A model generated the notes under the pieces. That model searched no databases. It saw only the letters and a list, made by a program, of their open reading frames with translations, and was not told the origin of the DNA. The translations under genes were made by a program, and so were the position numbers. A stretch of DNA of 21,349 nucleotides. Origin: an uncultured Collinsella sp. (lineage in GTDB: Bacteria; Actinomycetota; Coriobacteriia; Coriobacteriales; Coriobacteriaceae). Positions 7,697 to 15,244 of this stretch are shown here, one piece after another; position 1 is the first letter of the stretch, and the number at the start of each line of letters is the position of its first letter. The stretch spans positions 1 to 21,349 of the forward strand of contig URWQ01000002.1 in NCBI GenBank assembly GCA_900551635.1, read 5' to 3'.

Positions 7697-8614
7697 CTAT
7701 TTTTGAAAAAGTTTACAGGCATTTTCCCAAGCTGCTCGCGCGATTGCCTCAGCATCCTCGCCGGTACGATCGACACGGTCGTTGACCAGCGTGTTTGCCG
7801 TAATGGAGATCATTGCGGGCTCGCATTCAAGACCGCGGATGGGCTCTGGAGCCATATACGGGCAATCCGTCTCGAACAAAATTCGATCGAGTGGGGTTGC
7901 CGCAAATGCCTCGCGCACGTCGTCGTTGCGCTTAAAGGTGGCCGCACCACCATAGGCGATATAGCAGCCCAGCTCCACAAAGCGCTCCATCGTGGCGCGG
8001 TCCTCGCCAAAACAGTGCAGCACACAACCGGCCTGGGGCACGCCCACCTCACGAAGCACGTTGTACGCATCAACGTGCGAGGTGCGCTCCCCATCCGAGT
8101 CCTCGTGACGCAGGTGCAGCTCCACCGGCACATTGCGGCGCACGGCAAGCTCGAGCTGGCGCGCCATGCAATCAATCTGCACGTTATGGGGTGCCGGCGC
8201 GATATCGTCGTCATAGTCCATGTGGTAGTCCAGGCCGATTTCGCCAATACCGGCGCATAAGGGGTCATCAAGTGCCGCAACGACCTGTGCATGAACGTCG
8301 TCGGTATAGTCCGGCGCGCCATACGGATGCACGCCGGCAAGATACTTGATCTGCGGGATATCCTGCATCGGAAGAATCTCGCGCACCAGCCAGTCGCTAT
8401 AGTCCGCCACGCTGCGCTTGTCGGCAATGGGGTCGAACATCGTCACCAACAGGTCGACGCCCGCGGCTTTGGCGCGCACGAGCGTCTCGGGCACATCCTT
8501 GCCCCAAAACGAAAGCAGATGTGCATGCGTGTCGGCAAGCGGCGCCAAGGGCACGGGACAAGCAACCGTCTTCTTTTTCTTGGTAAACGTCACGCGTTCG
8601 GCATTAGGCGTCAT
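7697..8614 (-). CDS. TatD-family metal-dependent hydrolase (predicted DNase)
   Basis: TatD-family TIM-barrel phosphohydrolase, expected to act as a metal-dependent 3'-5' exonuclease in DNA turnover or repair. The metal-binding residues are in place: DTHAH (28-32), GEIGLDYH with E125, the VELHLRHE strand (about 164-171), VLHCFGED with H200, and FETDCPYMAPEPIRG with D250. The length of 305 exceeds the usual 255-265 because of a basic N-terminal extension (TFTKKKK). The start is ATG at 8614 with GGGAG eight bases upstream; it overlaps the end of rsmA by 11 bases, so translation is probably coupled. In Bacillus the related gene yabD lies in the same metS-rsmA neighbourhood; here the 5S-maturation gene rnmV seems absent. 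Confidence 0.93.
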   Translation of the reverse strand: MTPNAERVTFTKKKKTVACPVPLAPLADTHAHLLSFWGKDVPETLVRAKAAGVDLLVTMFDPIADKRSVADYSDWLVREILPMQDIPQIKYLAGVHPYGAPDYTDDVHAQVVAALDDPLCAGIGEIGLDYHMDYDDDIAPAPHNVQIDCMARQLELAVRRNVPVELHLRHEDSDGERTSHVDAYNVLREVGVPQAGCVLHCFGEDRATMERFVELGCYIAYGGAATFKRNDDVREAFAATPLDRILFETDCPYMAPEPIRGLECEPAMISITANTLVNDRVDRTGEDAEAIARAAWENACKLFQK

Positions 8615-9464
8615 GGATTAGCTCCCGGGCCAGACGGACAAAGTCGGCAACATCGAGCGTCTCGGCGCGCGTGGTGGGTGCGATACCGCAAACCTCAAAA
8701 GCGGCATCGAGCACGTCCTTGGCAAAACCGTTGGCGCTCATGGAATTTCGGACGGTCTTGCGCCGCTGAGCAAATGCAGCGTCGATCACACGAGCCACGA
8801 ACTCGCGATCGAGCCCCTCGGGCACCACGCCGTCAACACGGTCGATACGCACGACGGCCGAGTCCACGTGCGGCGCTGGCATAAAGCAACGCGGCGGCAC
8901 CTCAAAGCGACCCGTCACCTGCGCATACAGGCCGAGCTTTGCCGTATAGCCGCCATAGGTCTTGTTGCCCGGCACTGCGGCAATGCGATCGGCAACCTCC
9001 TTTTGCACCATGACCACGGCACGCTTGAGCGCGGGCATCGTCTGAAAAAACTGCAAGATGATCGTCGCCGCCACGTTATAGGGCAAGTTCGCGACAAATA
9101 CCGTCGGCTCACCGCCGGCGGCCTGCTCAATCTGCTCCGGCGTCACCTTAAGCGCGTCGCCCATGATAAAGCGGAAGTTGGCGTAGTCGGCGGCGTGAGC
9201 ATCGAGCACCGGCTCGAGCTCGGGATCGGCCTCGATCGACGTGACGCACGCCGCCTCCTGCAACAGCGCAAGCGTGAGCGTACCAACGCCCGGACCAACC
9301 TCGAGCACGCGCTCATCGCCTACAAGCTCGGCAAGCTCGCAAATGCGCTCAATTACATGGTTGTCGATCAGGAAATTCTGGCCCAGGCGATGCTTGGTCG
9401 CAAGGCCAAACTCCTCCAGCAGCTCCCTGGTGGCCGTGGGGTTTGCCAAAGGCGAAGTTGTCAT
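8604..9464 (-). CDS. rsmA: 16S rRNA dimethyladenosine transferase RsmA (KsgA)
   Basis: Methylates two adjacent adenines near the 3' end of 16S rRNA (1518 and 1519 in E. coli numbering) with S-adenosylmethionine during late 30S assembly. Visible motifs are HRLGQNFLID (25-34), SAM-binding VLEVGPGVGTLT (53-64), the acidic E78 (SIEADPEL), GDALKV (102-107) and the catalytic VANLPYNVA (124-132). The C-terminal domain has PAPHVDSAVVRI and AFAQRRKTVRNS. The 286 residues are typical. The start is ATG at 9464, backed by GAGGAGG five bases upstream. It is followed directly by the TatD-like gene. A terminator separates it from metG, so it may have its own promoter. Confidence 0.97.
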   Translation of the reverse strand: MTTSPLANPTATRELLEEFGLATKHRLGQNFLIDNHVIERICELAELVGDERVLEVGPGVGTLTLALLQEAACVTSIEADPELEPVLDAHAADYANFRFIMGDALKVTPEQIEQAAGGEPTVFVANLPYNVAATIILQFFQTMPALKRAVVMVQKEVADRIAAVPGNKTYGGYTAKLGLYAQVTGRFEVPPRCFMPAPHVDSAVVRIDRVDGVVPEGLDREFVARVIDAAFAQRRKTVRNSMSANGFAKDVLDAAFEVCGIAPTTRAETLDVADFVRLARELIHDA

Positions 9465-9496
9465 GGTTGCCTCCTCAGCATGATGGCGGCGTCTTG

Positions 9497-9532
9497 AAAC
9501 AAAAGGGCATGGACCGTGGCGGCCATGCCCTT
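9497..9532 (-). terminator. terminator downstream of metG
   Basis: On the minus strand AAGGGCATGG pairs with CCATGCCCTT (10 bp, 10-base loop, 9503-9532), followed by TTGTTT. It lies in the gap between metG and rsmA. Confidence 0.8.
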
Positions 9533-9571
9533 ACAGCTAAACAGCAAATTGCCGATATGGCGCGCTGCATC

Positions 9572-11173
9572 TTAGCCCAGACGCGGGAACAGCGGCTCGC
9601 CCTTCTCGACAGGCTGACCGCCGGCAAGCAGGCCCCAAGCGCAAATGCCCTTGAGGTCGTCGGTCGCGGCCTCGTCCTCGCAGGACAGGCGGCGCAGGGC
9701 CTCGGCAGAGGTCTGAGGCATGAGCGGCATCAGCAGGTGGGCGGCAATGCGGATGGCCTCGAGCAGGTTGTAGATCACAAACGCCAGCTCGTCAGCCTTG
9801 GCCTCGTCCTTGGCAAGTGCCCAAGGCTCGGAGTCCTCGATGTAGTGGTTGGCGGCATGGATGAGCTCCATGACCTCGTCCTTGGCTCCGCCGTAATCGA
9901 GCACGTCCATCTTGGCCATGTAGCGCTCGACCAGACCATCGGCGATCTTTGCCAGCGGGTTGTCGAACGCATCGAACGATGCGGGCTTGGCGGGCGCGCA
10001 ACCATCAAAGTACTTGCCGCTCATGTTGAGCGAACGCGAGATAAGGTTGCCCCAGCTGTTGGCCAGGTCAGCGTTGTAGACCTGCTCCATGCGATCGAAG
10101 CTGATGGCACCGTCGGTACCGGGGACGACGTCGGTCATGAAGTAGTAGCGATAGCCCTCGACGCCCAACATGTCGATAACGTCCTGCGGAGCGATGGCGT
10201 TGCCGCGGCTCTTGGACATCTTCTCGGCCTTGCCGGTCTCGGCATTGCGCACGGTCAGGAAGCCGTGGGCAAAGACGTGCTCGGGCAGGGCCTCGCCGAT
10301 GGCCATGAGCATGGCGGGCCAAATGACGCAGTGGAAGCGGATGATGTCCTTGCCCACGATGTGGAACTGCGCGGGCCAGCGATAGGCCAGCTCGGCACGC
10401 GCCTCGTCGGTGTCGACACCGTAGCCGACGGCCGTCATATAGTTGAGCAGCGCATCGAACCACACGTAGGTCACGTGACCCTCGTCAAACGGGACCTGAA
10501 TGCCCCAGTCAAAGCTCGTGCGGCTCACGGATAGGTCGTTAAGGCCGCCCTCGACAAAGCTGCGAACCTCGTTCATGCGGAACGCAGGCTCGACAAAGTC
10601 GGGGTGCTCGTCATAGAGCTTGAGCAGCTTGTCCTGGAAGGCGGAAAGCTTAAAGAAGTAGGACTCCTCCTGCACGCGCTCAAGCGGACGGTGGCAGTCG
10701 GGGCACAGGTGCTGGCCGACGCTGCCGTACTCCTCGTCGCCCTTCTGGACCTGTGTATCGGTGAAGTAGGTCTCATCAGGCACGCAATACCAGCCGTCGT
10801 AGCTGCCCTTATACAGGTAACCGGACTCCTTCATGCGCTCCCACAGGTACTGCACGGCATGATGCTGGCGCGGCTCGGTGGTGCGGATGAAGTCGTCGTT
10901 GGAAATCTCGAGCTTGCTCCAAAGCTCCTTGAAGTGCGGGGCCTGGCTGTCGGTCCACTCCTGCGGCGTCATGCCATGCTTGGCTGCGGCCTCGGCGACC
11001 TTCTCGCCGTGCTCGTCCATGCCGGTCAGGAACTTGACGTTATAGCCGGCGGAGCGACGATAACGGGCCTGAACGTCGGCGATGATGGTGGAATAAGCCG
11101 TGCCCAGGTGCGGATCGGCGTTGACGTAGTAGATGGGCGTCGTGATAAAGAACGAAGGTTTGCTTTGATCCAT
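9572..11173 (-). CDS. metG: methionyl-tRNA synthetase
   Basis: Class I synthetase charging tRNA-Met. The Rossmann core has the HIGH-equivalent PHLG in TPIYYVNADPHLGTAY (residues 21-24) and KMSKSRGN (318-325). The connective peptide carries the compact zinc-knuckle type, with WYCVPDE (128-134) and CPDCHRPLE (157-165), resembling the Thermus enzyme. The anticodon-binding helical domain follows (VYNADLANSWGNLISR and after). At 533 residues it lacks the C-terminal EMAP-like tRNA-binding domain found in many longer bacterial forms. The start is ATG at 11173 with GGAGG about ten bases upstream. It lies 69 bases after rsmI, probably in the same transcript. Confidence 0.97.
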   Translation of the reverse strand: MDQSKPSFFITTPIYYVNADPHLGTAYSTIIADVQARYRRSAGYNVKFLTGMDEHGEKVAEAAAKHGMTPQEWTDSQAPHFKELWSKLEISNDDFIRTTEPRQHHAVQYLWERMKESGYLYKGSYDGWYCVPDETYFTDTQVQKGDEEYGSVGQHLCPDCHRPLERVQEESYFFKLSAFQDKLLKLYDEHPDFVEPAFRMNEVRSFVEGGLNDLSVSRTSFDWGIQVPFDEGHVTYVWFDALLNYMTAVGYGVDTDEARAELAYRWPAQFHIVGKDIIRFHCVIWPAMLMAIGEALPEHVFAHGFLTVRNAETGKAEKMSKSRGNAIAPQDVIDMLGVEGYRYYFMTDVVPGTDGAISFDRMEQVYNADLANSWGNLISRSLNMSGKYFDGCAPAKPASFDAFDNPLAKIADGLVERYMAKMDVLDYGGAKDEVMELIHAANHYIEDSEPWALAKDEAKADELAFVIYNLLEAIRIAAHLLMPLMPQTSAEALRRLSCEDEAATDDLKGICAWGLLAGGQPVEKGEPLFPRLG

Positions 11174-11242
11174 GGGGTTTGTCCTCCAGAAAAACGTTGC
11201 ATACAGAGGATGATTCTAGCGCAAGGGCTGGATATCCTCCAT

Positions 11243-12121
11243 CTATTGCATATCGAGCACCATGGCATAGACATCGCGCTTGCGGCGCGAATACTTCTGA
11301 GACAGGCGCTTGGCCACCGCAGACGCGGGCTCCCCCTCCTCGAGCGCGGCGCGGATATCCTCGCGCAGGGCCTCGTCGGGATCCGCTGCCGCGGCGCCAA
11401 CCGGCACGGCACCGGCCTCCTCATCCTCGCTCGGCGGCGCGATGACCAGCGCAATCTCGCCCTTTACCTCGCCGCGAGCACGCAGCTCCTCGGCAAGCTG
11501 GGCAGCGGGCCCGCGCAAGACTTCCTCGTGCAGCTTGGTGAGCTCGCGGCAGACGGCAACCTCACGCTGGGGAAAGACCTCCACCACGGCCTCGAGCGTC
11601 GCCACGATGCGATGTGGAGACTCGTAGAAGATGAGCGCGCCGGGCACCACGGCAAGGCGCTGCAAACGGCGCACACGGTCGCCGTGCTTTCGGCCCAAAA
11701 AGCCCTCGAAGAAAAAATGCTCGCAGGGAATGCCGGACGAAACGAGCGCCGTGACGCAAGCAGAGGGCCCGGGAATAACTTCTACGGGCACATCGGCCTC
11801 ACGTCCCGCCTCGCCCAGCGCCTGGCCGGGATCGGACACGCTCGGCATGCCGGCGTCCGAGGCAAAGGCGAGGGTCTCCCCCGCCAGCAGACGGTCGACT
11901 AGGCCGGCGGCGCGGCTGGCGATCACATTCTCGTCGCAACGGACAAGCGGCTTGGAAATGCCCAGGTGCATCAGCAGCTTTGACGTCACACGCGTGTCTT
12001 CGCAGCAGATGGCATCGGCGGCGGCAAACGCCTCGCCAACGCGCGGGGACAGGTCGCCCAGGTTGCCGATGGGCGTGCCGACCACATAGAGTTTGCCCGT
12101 ATGGGCGCTGTTTTGCGTCAT
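11243..12121 (-). CDS. rsmI: 16S rRNA (cytidine1402-2'-O)-methyltransferase RsmI
   Basis: Tetrapyrrole-methylase-fold enzyme that 2'-O-methylates C1402 in the ribosomal P site. Visible motifs are LYVVGTPIGNLGDLSPR (11-27), ICCEDTRVTSKLL (38-50), FASDAGMPSVSDPG (86-99), VIPGPSACVTAL (115-126) and the FEGFLGRK, YESPHRI and CRELTKLHEE segments. The C-terminus is a helical extension after an acidic, alanine-rich linker (about 226-250). The length of 292 is typical. The start is ATG at 12121, six bases after the stop of the GH5-like gene, so the two are co-transcribed; the ribosome binding site (AGGTTGA) is modest. Confidence 0.95.
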   Translation of the reverse strand: MTQNSAHTGKLYVVGTPIGNLGDLSPRVGEAFAAADAICCEDTRVTSKLLMHLGISKPLVRCDENVIASRAAGLVDRLLAGETLAFASDAGMPSVSDPGQALGEAGREADVPVEVIPGPSACVTALVSSGIPCEHFFFEGFLGRKHGDRVRRLQRLAVVPGALIFYESPHRIVATLEAVVEVFPQREVAVCRELTKLHEEVLRGPAAQLAEELRARGEVKGEIALVIAPPSEDEEAGAVPVGAAAADPDEALREDIRAALEEGEPASAVAKRLSQKYSRRKRDVYAMVLDMQ

Positions 12122-12127
12122 ATCAAC

Positions 12128-13186
12128 CTATTCAATCATGCCACGCTCGAGCGTACCGAGCGCCGCGCGGGCGTCCCATGCTGCAATGCGCTTCTCGGTC
12201 TTCCACGTTTGGAAGAACCAACCGGCAGCCGGTGCAAACGAAGCCAGTTGGTTGGCGATAAACACGCGCTCGTAGGCATTGCGGCCCTCGGGCGTAACCG
12301 ACGAGTTGGCAAAGATCGCCGCGCCCGACCATTCGCCCACCAGCACGGGGAACCCAGTCGAAATCGCTTCTTTGAGCTCGCGCTTGTTACGCGAAATCGC
12401 CGTCGTCAGCCCGCGGGGGCTCGTGATGTCGAGCGCATGCTCGTCGCGGTAATGGTACAGGTGAAGGTCCATGTAGACGTTCTTGTACTTGACGCCGCGC
12501 ATAAAATGCTTCCACTCGCTGGGATGCCCCGACGACGAGAAGACGACGATCTTATCCTCGGGCATATACGAACGGACGAGCTCGTAGGCATCGCGATAGA
12601 AATTGCGCAGGTAGTGAGCAGGAATGCCATCCGTCATGGTGAAGAGGCTCTTGCGGACACTCATCTGCGGCGTATCCAGCAGCTCAATGCCCAGCAGGCT
12701 CTCGGCCTCGCCGTAGCGATCAGCCAAGCGCTCGAGCACGTCGAGTGCGACATGACGGCCGTTAGTGGACGAATGCCACTCGGCAACAGCCTCTGGCGTG
12801 GCGGGCGAATCGTTGGAATCGCCCTGGCCACCGGGCACAGTTGCTAGATCAAGCAGCACGCGGATGTCGTACTTGGCAGCCCACTCAATTGCACGGTCGA
12901 TGTAGTCGACAACCGAGATGTAGGACGCATCGGACTCCTGCGAGCCAAAGGCATACCAGGGCACCGGCAGACGCACGGCATTGAGACCGATCTGCGCCAT
13001 GCGACGGAAATCGTCCTCGCTCACAAACGTCTCGTAATGACGGCGCATGCGCTCGTTATAGGCGGCGCCCATGGCCTCCTGCAGCTCGGCCGCGTTGGAT
13101 GCACCGGTCGCCGCGTATAGCGACGGGGTCACCCAAGGCTCGGGAATAAACCAGCCAGAGAGATTAACGCCGAGTATCCTCTCCAT
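12128..13186 (-). CDS. GH5 (subfamily 9-like) glycosidase homologue lacking the acid/base glutamate
   Basis: The 352-residue protein matches the exo-1,3-beta-glucanase-like branch of glycoside hydrolase family 5: VNLSGWFIPEPWVTPSLY (7-24), GLNAVRLPVPWYAF (67-80), the strand LLDLATVPGGQGDS (111-124), LLGIELLDTPQ (164-174), HLYHYRDEH (242-250), VLVGEWSGA (281-289) and GWFFQTWKTE (322-331). The nucleophile E285 is kept. The usual acid/base motif NEP reads DTP (171-173), and the usual DLH reads DLA (A115). A conventional retaining mechanism therefore looks unlikely; it may be a pseudoenzyme or use altered chemistry. There is no signal peptide, so it should be cytoplasmic. The start is ATG at 13186 with AGGGGG six bases upstream; a longer frame runs into the non-coding repeat region and is rejected. 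It is the first gene of the rsmI-metG transcript. Confidence 0.88.
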   Translation of the reverse strand: MERILGVNLSGWFIPEPWVTPSLYAATGASNAAELQEAMGAAYNERMRRHYETFVSEDDFRRMAQIGLNAVRLPVPWYAFGSQESDASYISVVDYIDRAIEWAAKYDIRVLLDLATVPGGQGDSNDSPATPEAVAEWHSSTNGRHVALDVLERLADRYGEAESLLGIELLDTPQMSVRKSLFTMTDGIPAHYLRNFYRDAYELVRSYMPEDKIVVFSSSGHPSEWKHFMRGVKYKNVYMDLHLYHYRDEHALDITSPRGLTTAISRNKRELKEAISTGFPVLVGEWSGAAIFANSSVTPEGRNAYERVFIANQLASFAPAAGWFFQTWKTEKRIAAWDARAALGTLERGMIE

Positions 13187-13251
13187 CACTGCCCCCTTCG
13201 GATCGTGCAGGCCGAGCCTGCATCGTATTGCATAGGAAAAGTATCGTTTTG

Positions 13252-13288
13252 AGTATACCCGCGCGTGCGGACAGACGACCGAACGGTC
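13252..13288 (-). promoter_or_regulatory. possible promoter and operator of the GH5-rsmI transcript
   Basis: On the minus strand a good -10 (TATACT, 13252-13257) has no good -35. At the expected -35 position lies the inverted repeat GACCG-TT-CGGTC (13277-13288), a candidate activator or repressor site. A 6-bp hairpin GCAGGC-TCG-GCCTGC (13207-13221) lies in the leader between the -10 and the ribosome binding site. Regulation is inference. Confidence 0.4.
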
Positions 13289-13375
13289 TGTAAAGTGGCG
13301 CAAAAGCGGGAGGAATGTCTGAGCGGGCGGGCCCGAGATGGCGCGCCGAGATGTACATATGCGCCGGAAGTAGGC

Positions 13376-13561
13376 GGCCGAAAAGCGCATCCCGTTCTGA
13401 GCGCGGGATCTGGGACGCAGTTTCCGCCAAAGACCGCAAAAGGAAAGCACATCCCATTCTGACGCCGGATTCCGGGTCGCGCTTTCCCAAGCGGCCTCAA
13501 AGCGGAAAACGCATCCCACTCTGAAGCCAAATTCCGGGACGCAATTTCCGCAGAGCCCTCA
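13376..13561. repeat. three tandem 62-bp hairpin-forming repeats
   Basis: CATCCC recurs at 13388, 13450 and 13512, a period of exactly 62 bases. The three units share CGCATCCCATTCTGA, then a GGATTCCGGG-like core, then GACGC..TTTCCGC. Within each unit the start (GCGGAAAACGCATCCC in unit 3) is nearly complementary to the end (GGGACGCAATTTCCGC), so each can form a stem of about 15 bp with an 18-base loop. Because 62 is not a multiple of three, the same motif falls in all three frames, so the array is not coding. The rest of the gap from 13187 to 13606 holds the GH5 promoter and the tRNA-Phe terminator. Confidence 0.8.
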
Positions 13562-13563
13562 AT

Positions 13564-13593
13564 AAAAGAAAAGGACCCCTTTGCAGAGGTCCT
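13564..13593 (-). terminator. intrinsic terminator of tRNA-Phe
   Basis: On the minus strand AGGACCTC pairs with GGGGTCCT (one T-G pair, six-base loop), followed by TTTTCTTTT. It lies 14 bases after the tRNA 3' end. Confidence 0.85.
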
Positions 13594-13606
13594 AGTCAAT
13601 TCAAGG

Positions 13607-13679
<73 letters not shown>

Positions 13680-13711
13680 ATTTGAGGTGTGCCTTGTTTC
13701 AAGGCTTGATT

Positions 13712-13739
13712 AGTATAACCAAGGACGCGTTCCGGTCAA
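13712..13739 (-). promoter_or_regulatory. promoter of tRNA-Phe
   Basis: Minus-strand -35 TTGACC (13734-13739), 16-base spacer, -10 TATACT (13712-13717). Both boxes are near consensus, as expected for a strongly expressed tRNA. Confidence 0.75.
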
Positions 13740-13802
13740 CCGAGAATTTTAAAAAAGTTTTTGAGCACAGCCTCGGTTCTATAAATCGGCACGTCAGAGG
13801 CA

Positions 13803-14090
13803 TCAGCCGGCAGCAAGAAGTTTTTCACTCAGAGCCGCACGGGCAAACTCACTTGGCGTCATCCCCTCGGCAGCCGCCCGTCGACGAATGGCCTCCTTCA
13901 TTCCCAGAGGAATCTTGACCGACAGCGTTGCCGTCCCCTCACCTGAGAGCGGGGGCCGTCCATGCACGATCCCACCAACGGTGTGTTCGCCATCCGGAAA
14001 CTCTCCGCGCTCGTACGACTCGCACCACGCGTCAATCATTTCATCCGTTACAACCTGACCATTAGCGGCCGTATACGTCTTGCCCATCAT
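13803..14090 (-). CDS. ribbon-helix-helix antitoxin-like protein (CopG/BrnA type)
   Basis: 95-residue protein. The C-terminal third has the pattern of a ribbon-helix-helix DNA-binding domain: strand ATLSVKIP, helix MKEAIRRRAAAEG, turn MTPSE and helix FARAALSEKLL. The N-terminal part (YTAANGQVVTDEMIDAWCES) probably contacts its partner. The start is ATG at 14090, overlapping the upstream toxin-like gene by four bases (ATGA); a second ATG follows immediately and has better spacing from AAAGGGG. Toxin-first order and a 4-base overlap match BrnT-BrnA-type modules, where the antitoxin neutralises the toxin and represses the operon. The family assignment is from pattern only. Confidence 0.8.
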   Translation of the reverse strand: MMGKTYTAANGQVVTDEMIDAWCESYERGEFPDGEHTVGGIVHGRPPLSGEGTATLSVKIPLGMKEAIRRRAAAEGMTPSEFARAALSEKLLAAG

Positions 14091-14353
14091 CGACCCCTTT
14101 GCCGAGCCTGTTCAATCTCCTGCCAAAATTTCTTCTGGACTGGAGACAAGGCATGAATGATAAGCCACCCACGGACAAGCTCGACCGCGACAAGCTCCAC
14201 GCTTCGTCCGTCTGGGAGCCATCCAATCGCAAGCCATCTCGGCGGCTCGTCCTTCGACTCGCGACGAATGCACTCAGTAACCGCAAGCCAAGCGCTAAGC
14301 ACCTGCTTTTCCGTCAGGTGCTTTTTAGCGTTGGGATGAATCTCAACATCCAT
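14087..14353 (-). CDS. putative BrnT/RelE-like toxin
   Basis: 88-residue basic protein starting MDVEIHPNAKKHLTEKQV at ATG 14353, with GGAGGA eight bases upstream. The order helix (KKHLTEKQVLSAW), then strands RWLAIGWLPDGRSVELVAVE and GWLIIHALSP, then a basic helix (VQKKFWQEIEQA), resembles the compact fold of BrnT-like ribonuclease toxins. It is translationally coupled to the ribbon-helix-helix gene downstream. Toxin activity and substrate are inferred. An upstream extension of the frame to 14449 lacks a ribosome binding site. Confidence 0.65.
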   Translation of the reverse strand: MDVEIHPNAKKHLTEKQVLSAWLAVTECIRRESKDEPPRWLAIGWLPDGRSVELVAVELVRGWLIIHALSPVQKKFWQEIEQARQRGR

Positions 14354-14411
14354 GCATCTTCTCCTCCATCTTACCCAATTTCGTATGACGAAAGTCCACT
14401 GTCGCCAATTC

Positions 14412-14771
14412 TTAAGCCGGCACGCGTTGGAGAGCAGGGGTCGAAACAATGATTGAAGGACGCTCTAGTACGGCCCAGGCGCCGGGGCAGGAGCACATGC
14501 GCCAAGGGCGGACGTTTTCGTAGCGCGCGAGGATATTGCCGTCGCGATCGATGAAGGCGATGTCGATGGGATAGGCCATAAAACACGTATGGACCGAAGA
14601 GCAGCGTGGAAACGCCATGACGAGCGGCAGGCCGTTGGCGGCAACCGGACGCCGTCCCAGCATGCCGCGCAGGCGCACGACAAACGACTCCGCCACCACA
14701 AACTCGGCCGGCGTCCAACCCAGCCTATTGAGTGCCCGCGCGTAGGCGATGTAGGACGAGACCGCGGTCAC
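14412..14771 (-). CDS. DUF192 family protein at the end of the Tad operon
   Basis: 119 residues when started at GTG 14771, which overlaps the preceding TadE-like stop as GTGA, with GGGGGTGG just upstream. The DUF192 core is clear: VRLRGMLGR (33-40), SVHTCFMAYPIDIAFIDRDG (59-78), NVRPW (86-90) and PGAWAVLERP (96-105). The family's role is unknown. Members are often secreted, but no signal peptide is visible with this start. Four cysteines (RCSSVHTC and MCSC) could form a redox or metal site. A longer frame begins at 14876 inside the upstream gene and seems spurious. Coupling to the pilus genes suggests a role in pilus maturation or regulation. Confidence 0.8.
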   Translation of the reverse strand: MTAVSSYIAYARALNRLGWTPAEFVVAESFVVRLRGMLGRRPVAANGLPLVMAFPRCSSVHTCFMAYPIDIAFIDRDGNILARYENVRPWRMCSCPGAWAVLERPSIIVSTPALQRVPA

Positions 14772-15244
14772 ATGACCACCCCCGGACGCCATGGATCGAC
14801 CGTCACCGCACGCTCGTGCGACAACGTTGTCGGCGCCCCCAGCGGAACGCCAGCGATGCTGAGAGAAGTCGGCCACGGCTCATAGTGCATGGTGCAGGTG
14901 TAGGTCCTAAACGTACCGGATAGGGAGAGCAGGCCACCATCTGATGCCTTCGCGCCTTGCTCGCTCGACACTTCGATCTGCAAGTCATAGCCTTCCATGG
15001 CATTCAGAATTTGAGTCTGGACCGTCACCGAGGCATCGGCAGAGTTCTCGTCACCCTCCCCGCCCGGTGCCACAGCGTGCGCCAACACGATGTCGGGCAC
15101 CACGCGGTCGAAGCGCGCGACAGCGCTGGCAAAGACCATGACGTTGTACACGATGAGTGCCAGCACCAGCAAAACGGGCGTAACCACTGCCATCTCAACC
15201 GTCGCTTGGGCGCGCTCCTCGCGCAGACGCATGCGGATACTCAT
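14768..15244 (-). CDS. TadE-like pseudopilin (second copy)
   Basis: 158 residues. A short basic leader (MSIRMRLREERAQ) precedes ATVEMAVVTPVLLVLALIVYNVMV, a prepilin-type hydrophobic segment with glutamate five residues after the likely cleavage region. The remainder is a soluble, probably extracytoplasmic domain. It would be a minor pilus or assembly component processed by a prepilin peptidase outside the window. ATG at 15244 shares one base with the TAA of the 717-residue gene (TAATG); the end overlaps the DUF192 start. Confidence 0.85.
   Translation of the reverse strand: MSIRMRLREERAQATVEMAVVTPVLLVLALIVYNVMVFASAVARFDRVVPDIVLAHAVAPGGEGDENSADASVTVQTQILNAMEGYDLQIEVSSEQGAKASDGGLLSLSGTFRTYTCTMHYEPWPTSLSIAGVPLGAPTTLSHERAVTVDPWRPGVVM

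Noticed and set aside
9443..11902. Long plus-strand frames opposite rsmA, metG and rsmI
   Set aside because: They are leucine/valine-rich mirror translations of known genes, with no ribosome binding sites or recognisable domains.
13376..13561. CRISPR array
   Set aside because: The units are contiguous diverged copies with no constant repeat and variable spacer, and there are no cas genes nearby.
13187..13599. N-terminal extensions of the GH5-like frame and other frames through the repeat array
   Set aside because: The 62-base period shifts frame between units, a good ribosome binding site is at 13186, and the protein homology starts there.
14375..14411. Hairpin ACTTTCGT-CAT-ACGAAATT as a terminator of the Tad operon
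   Set aside because: The stem is short and A+T-rich with no T-run behind it.
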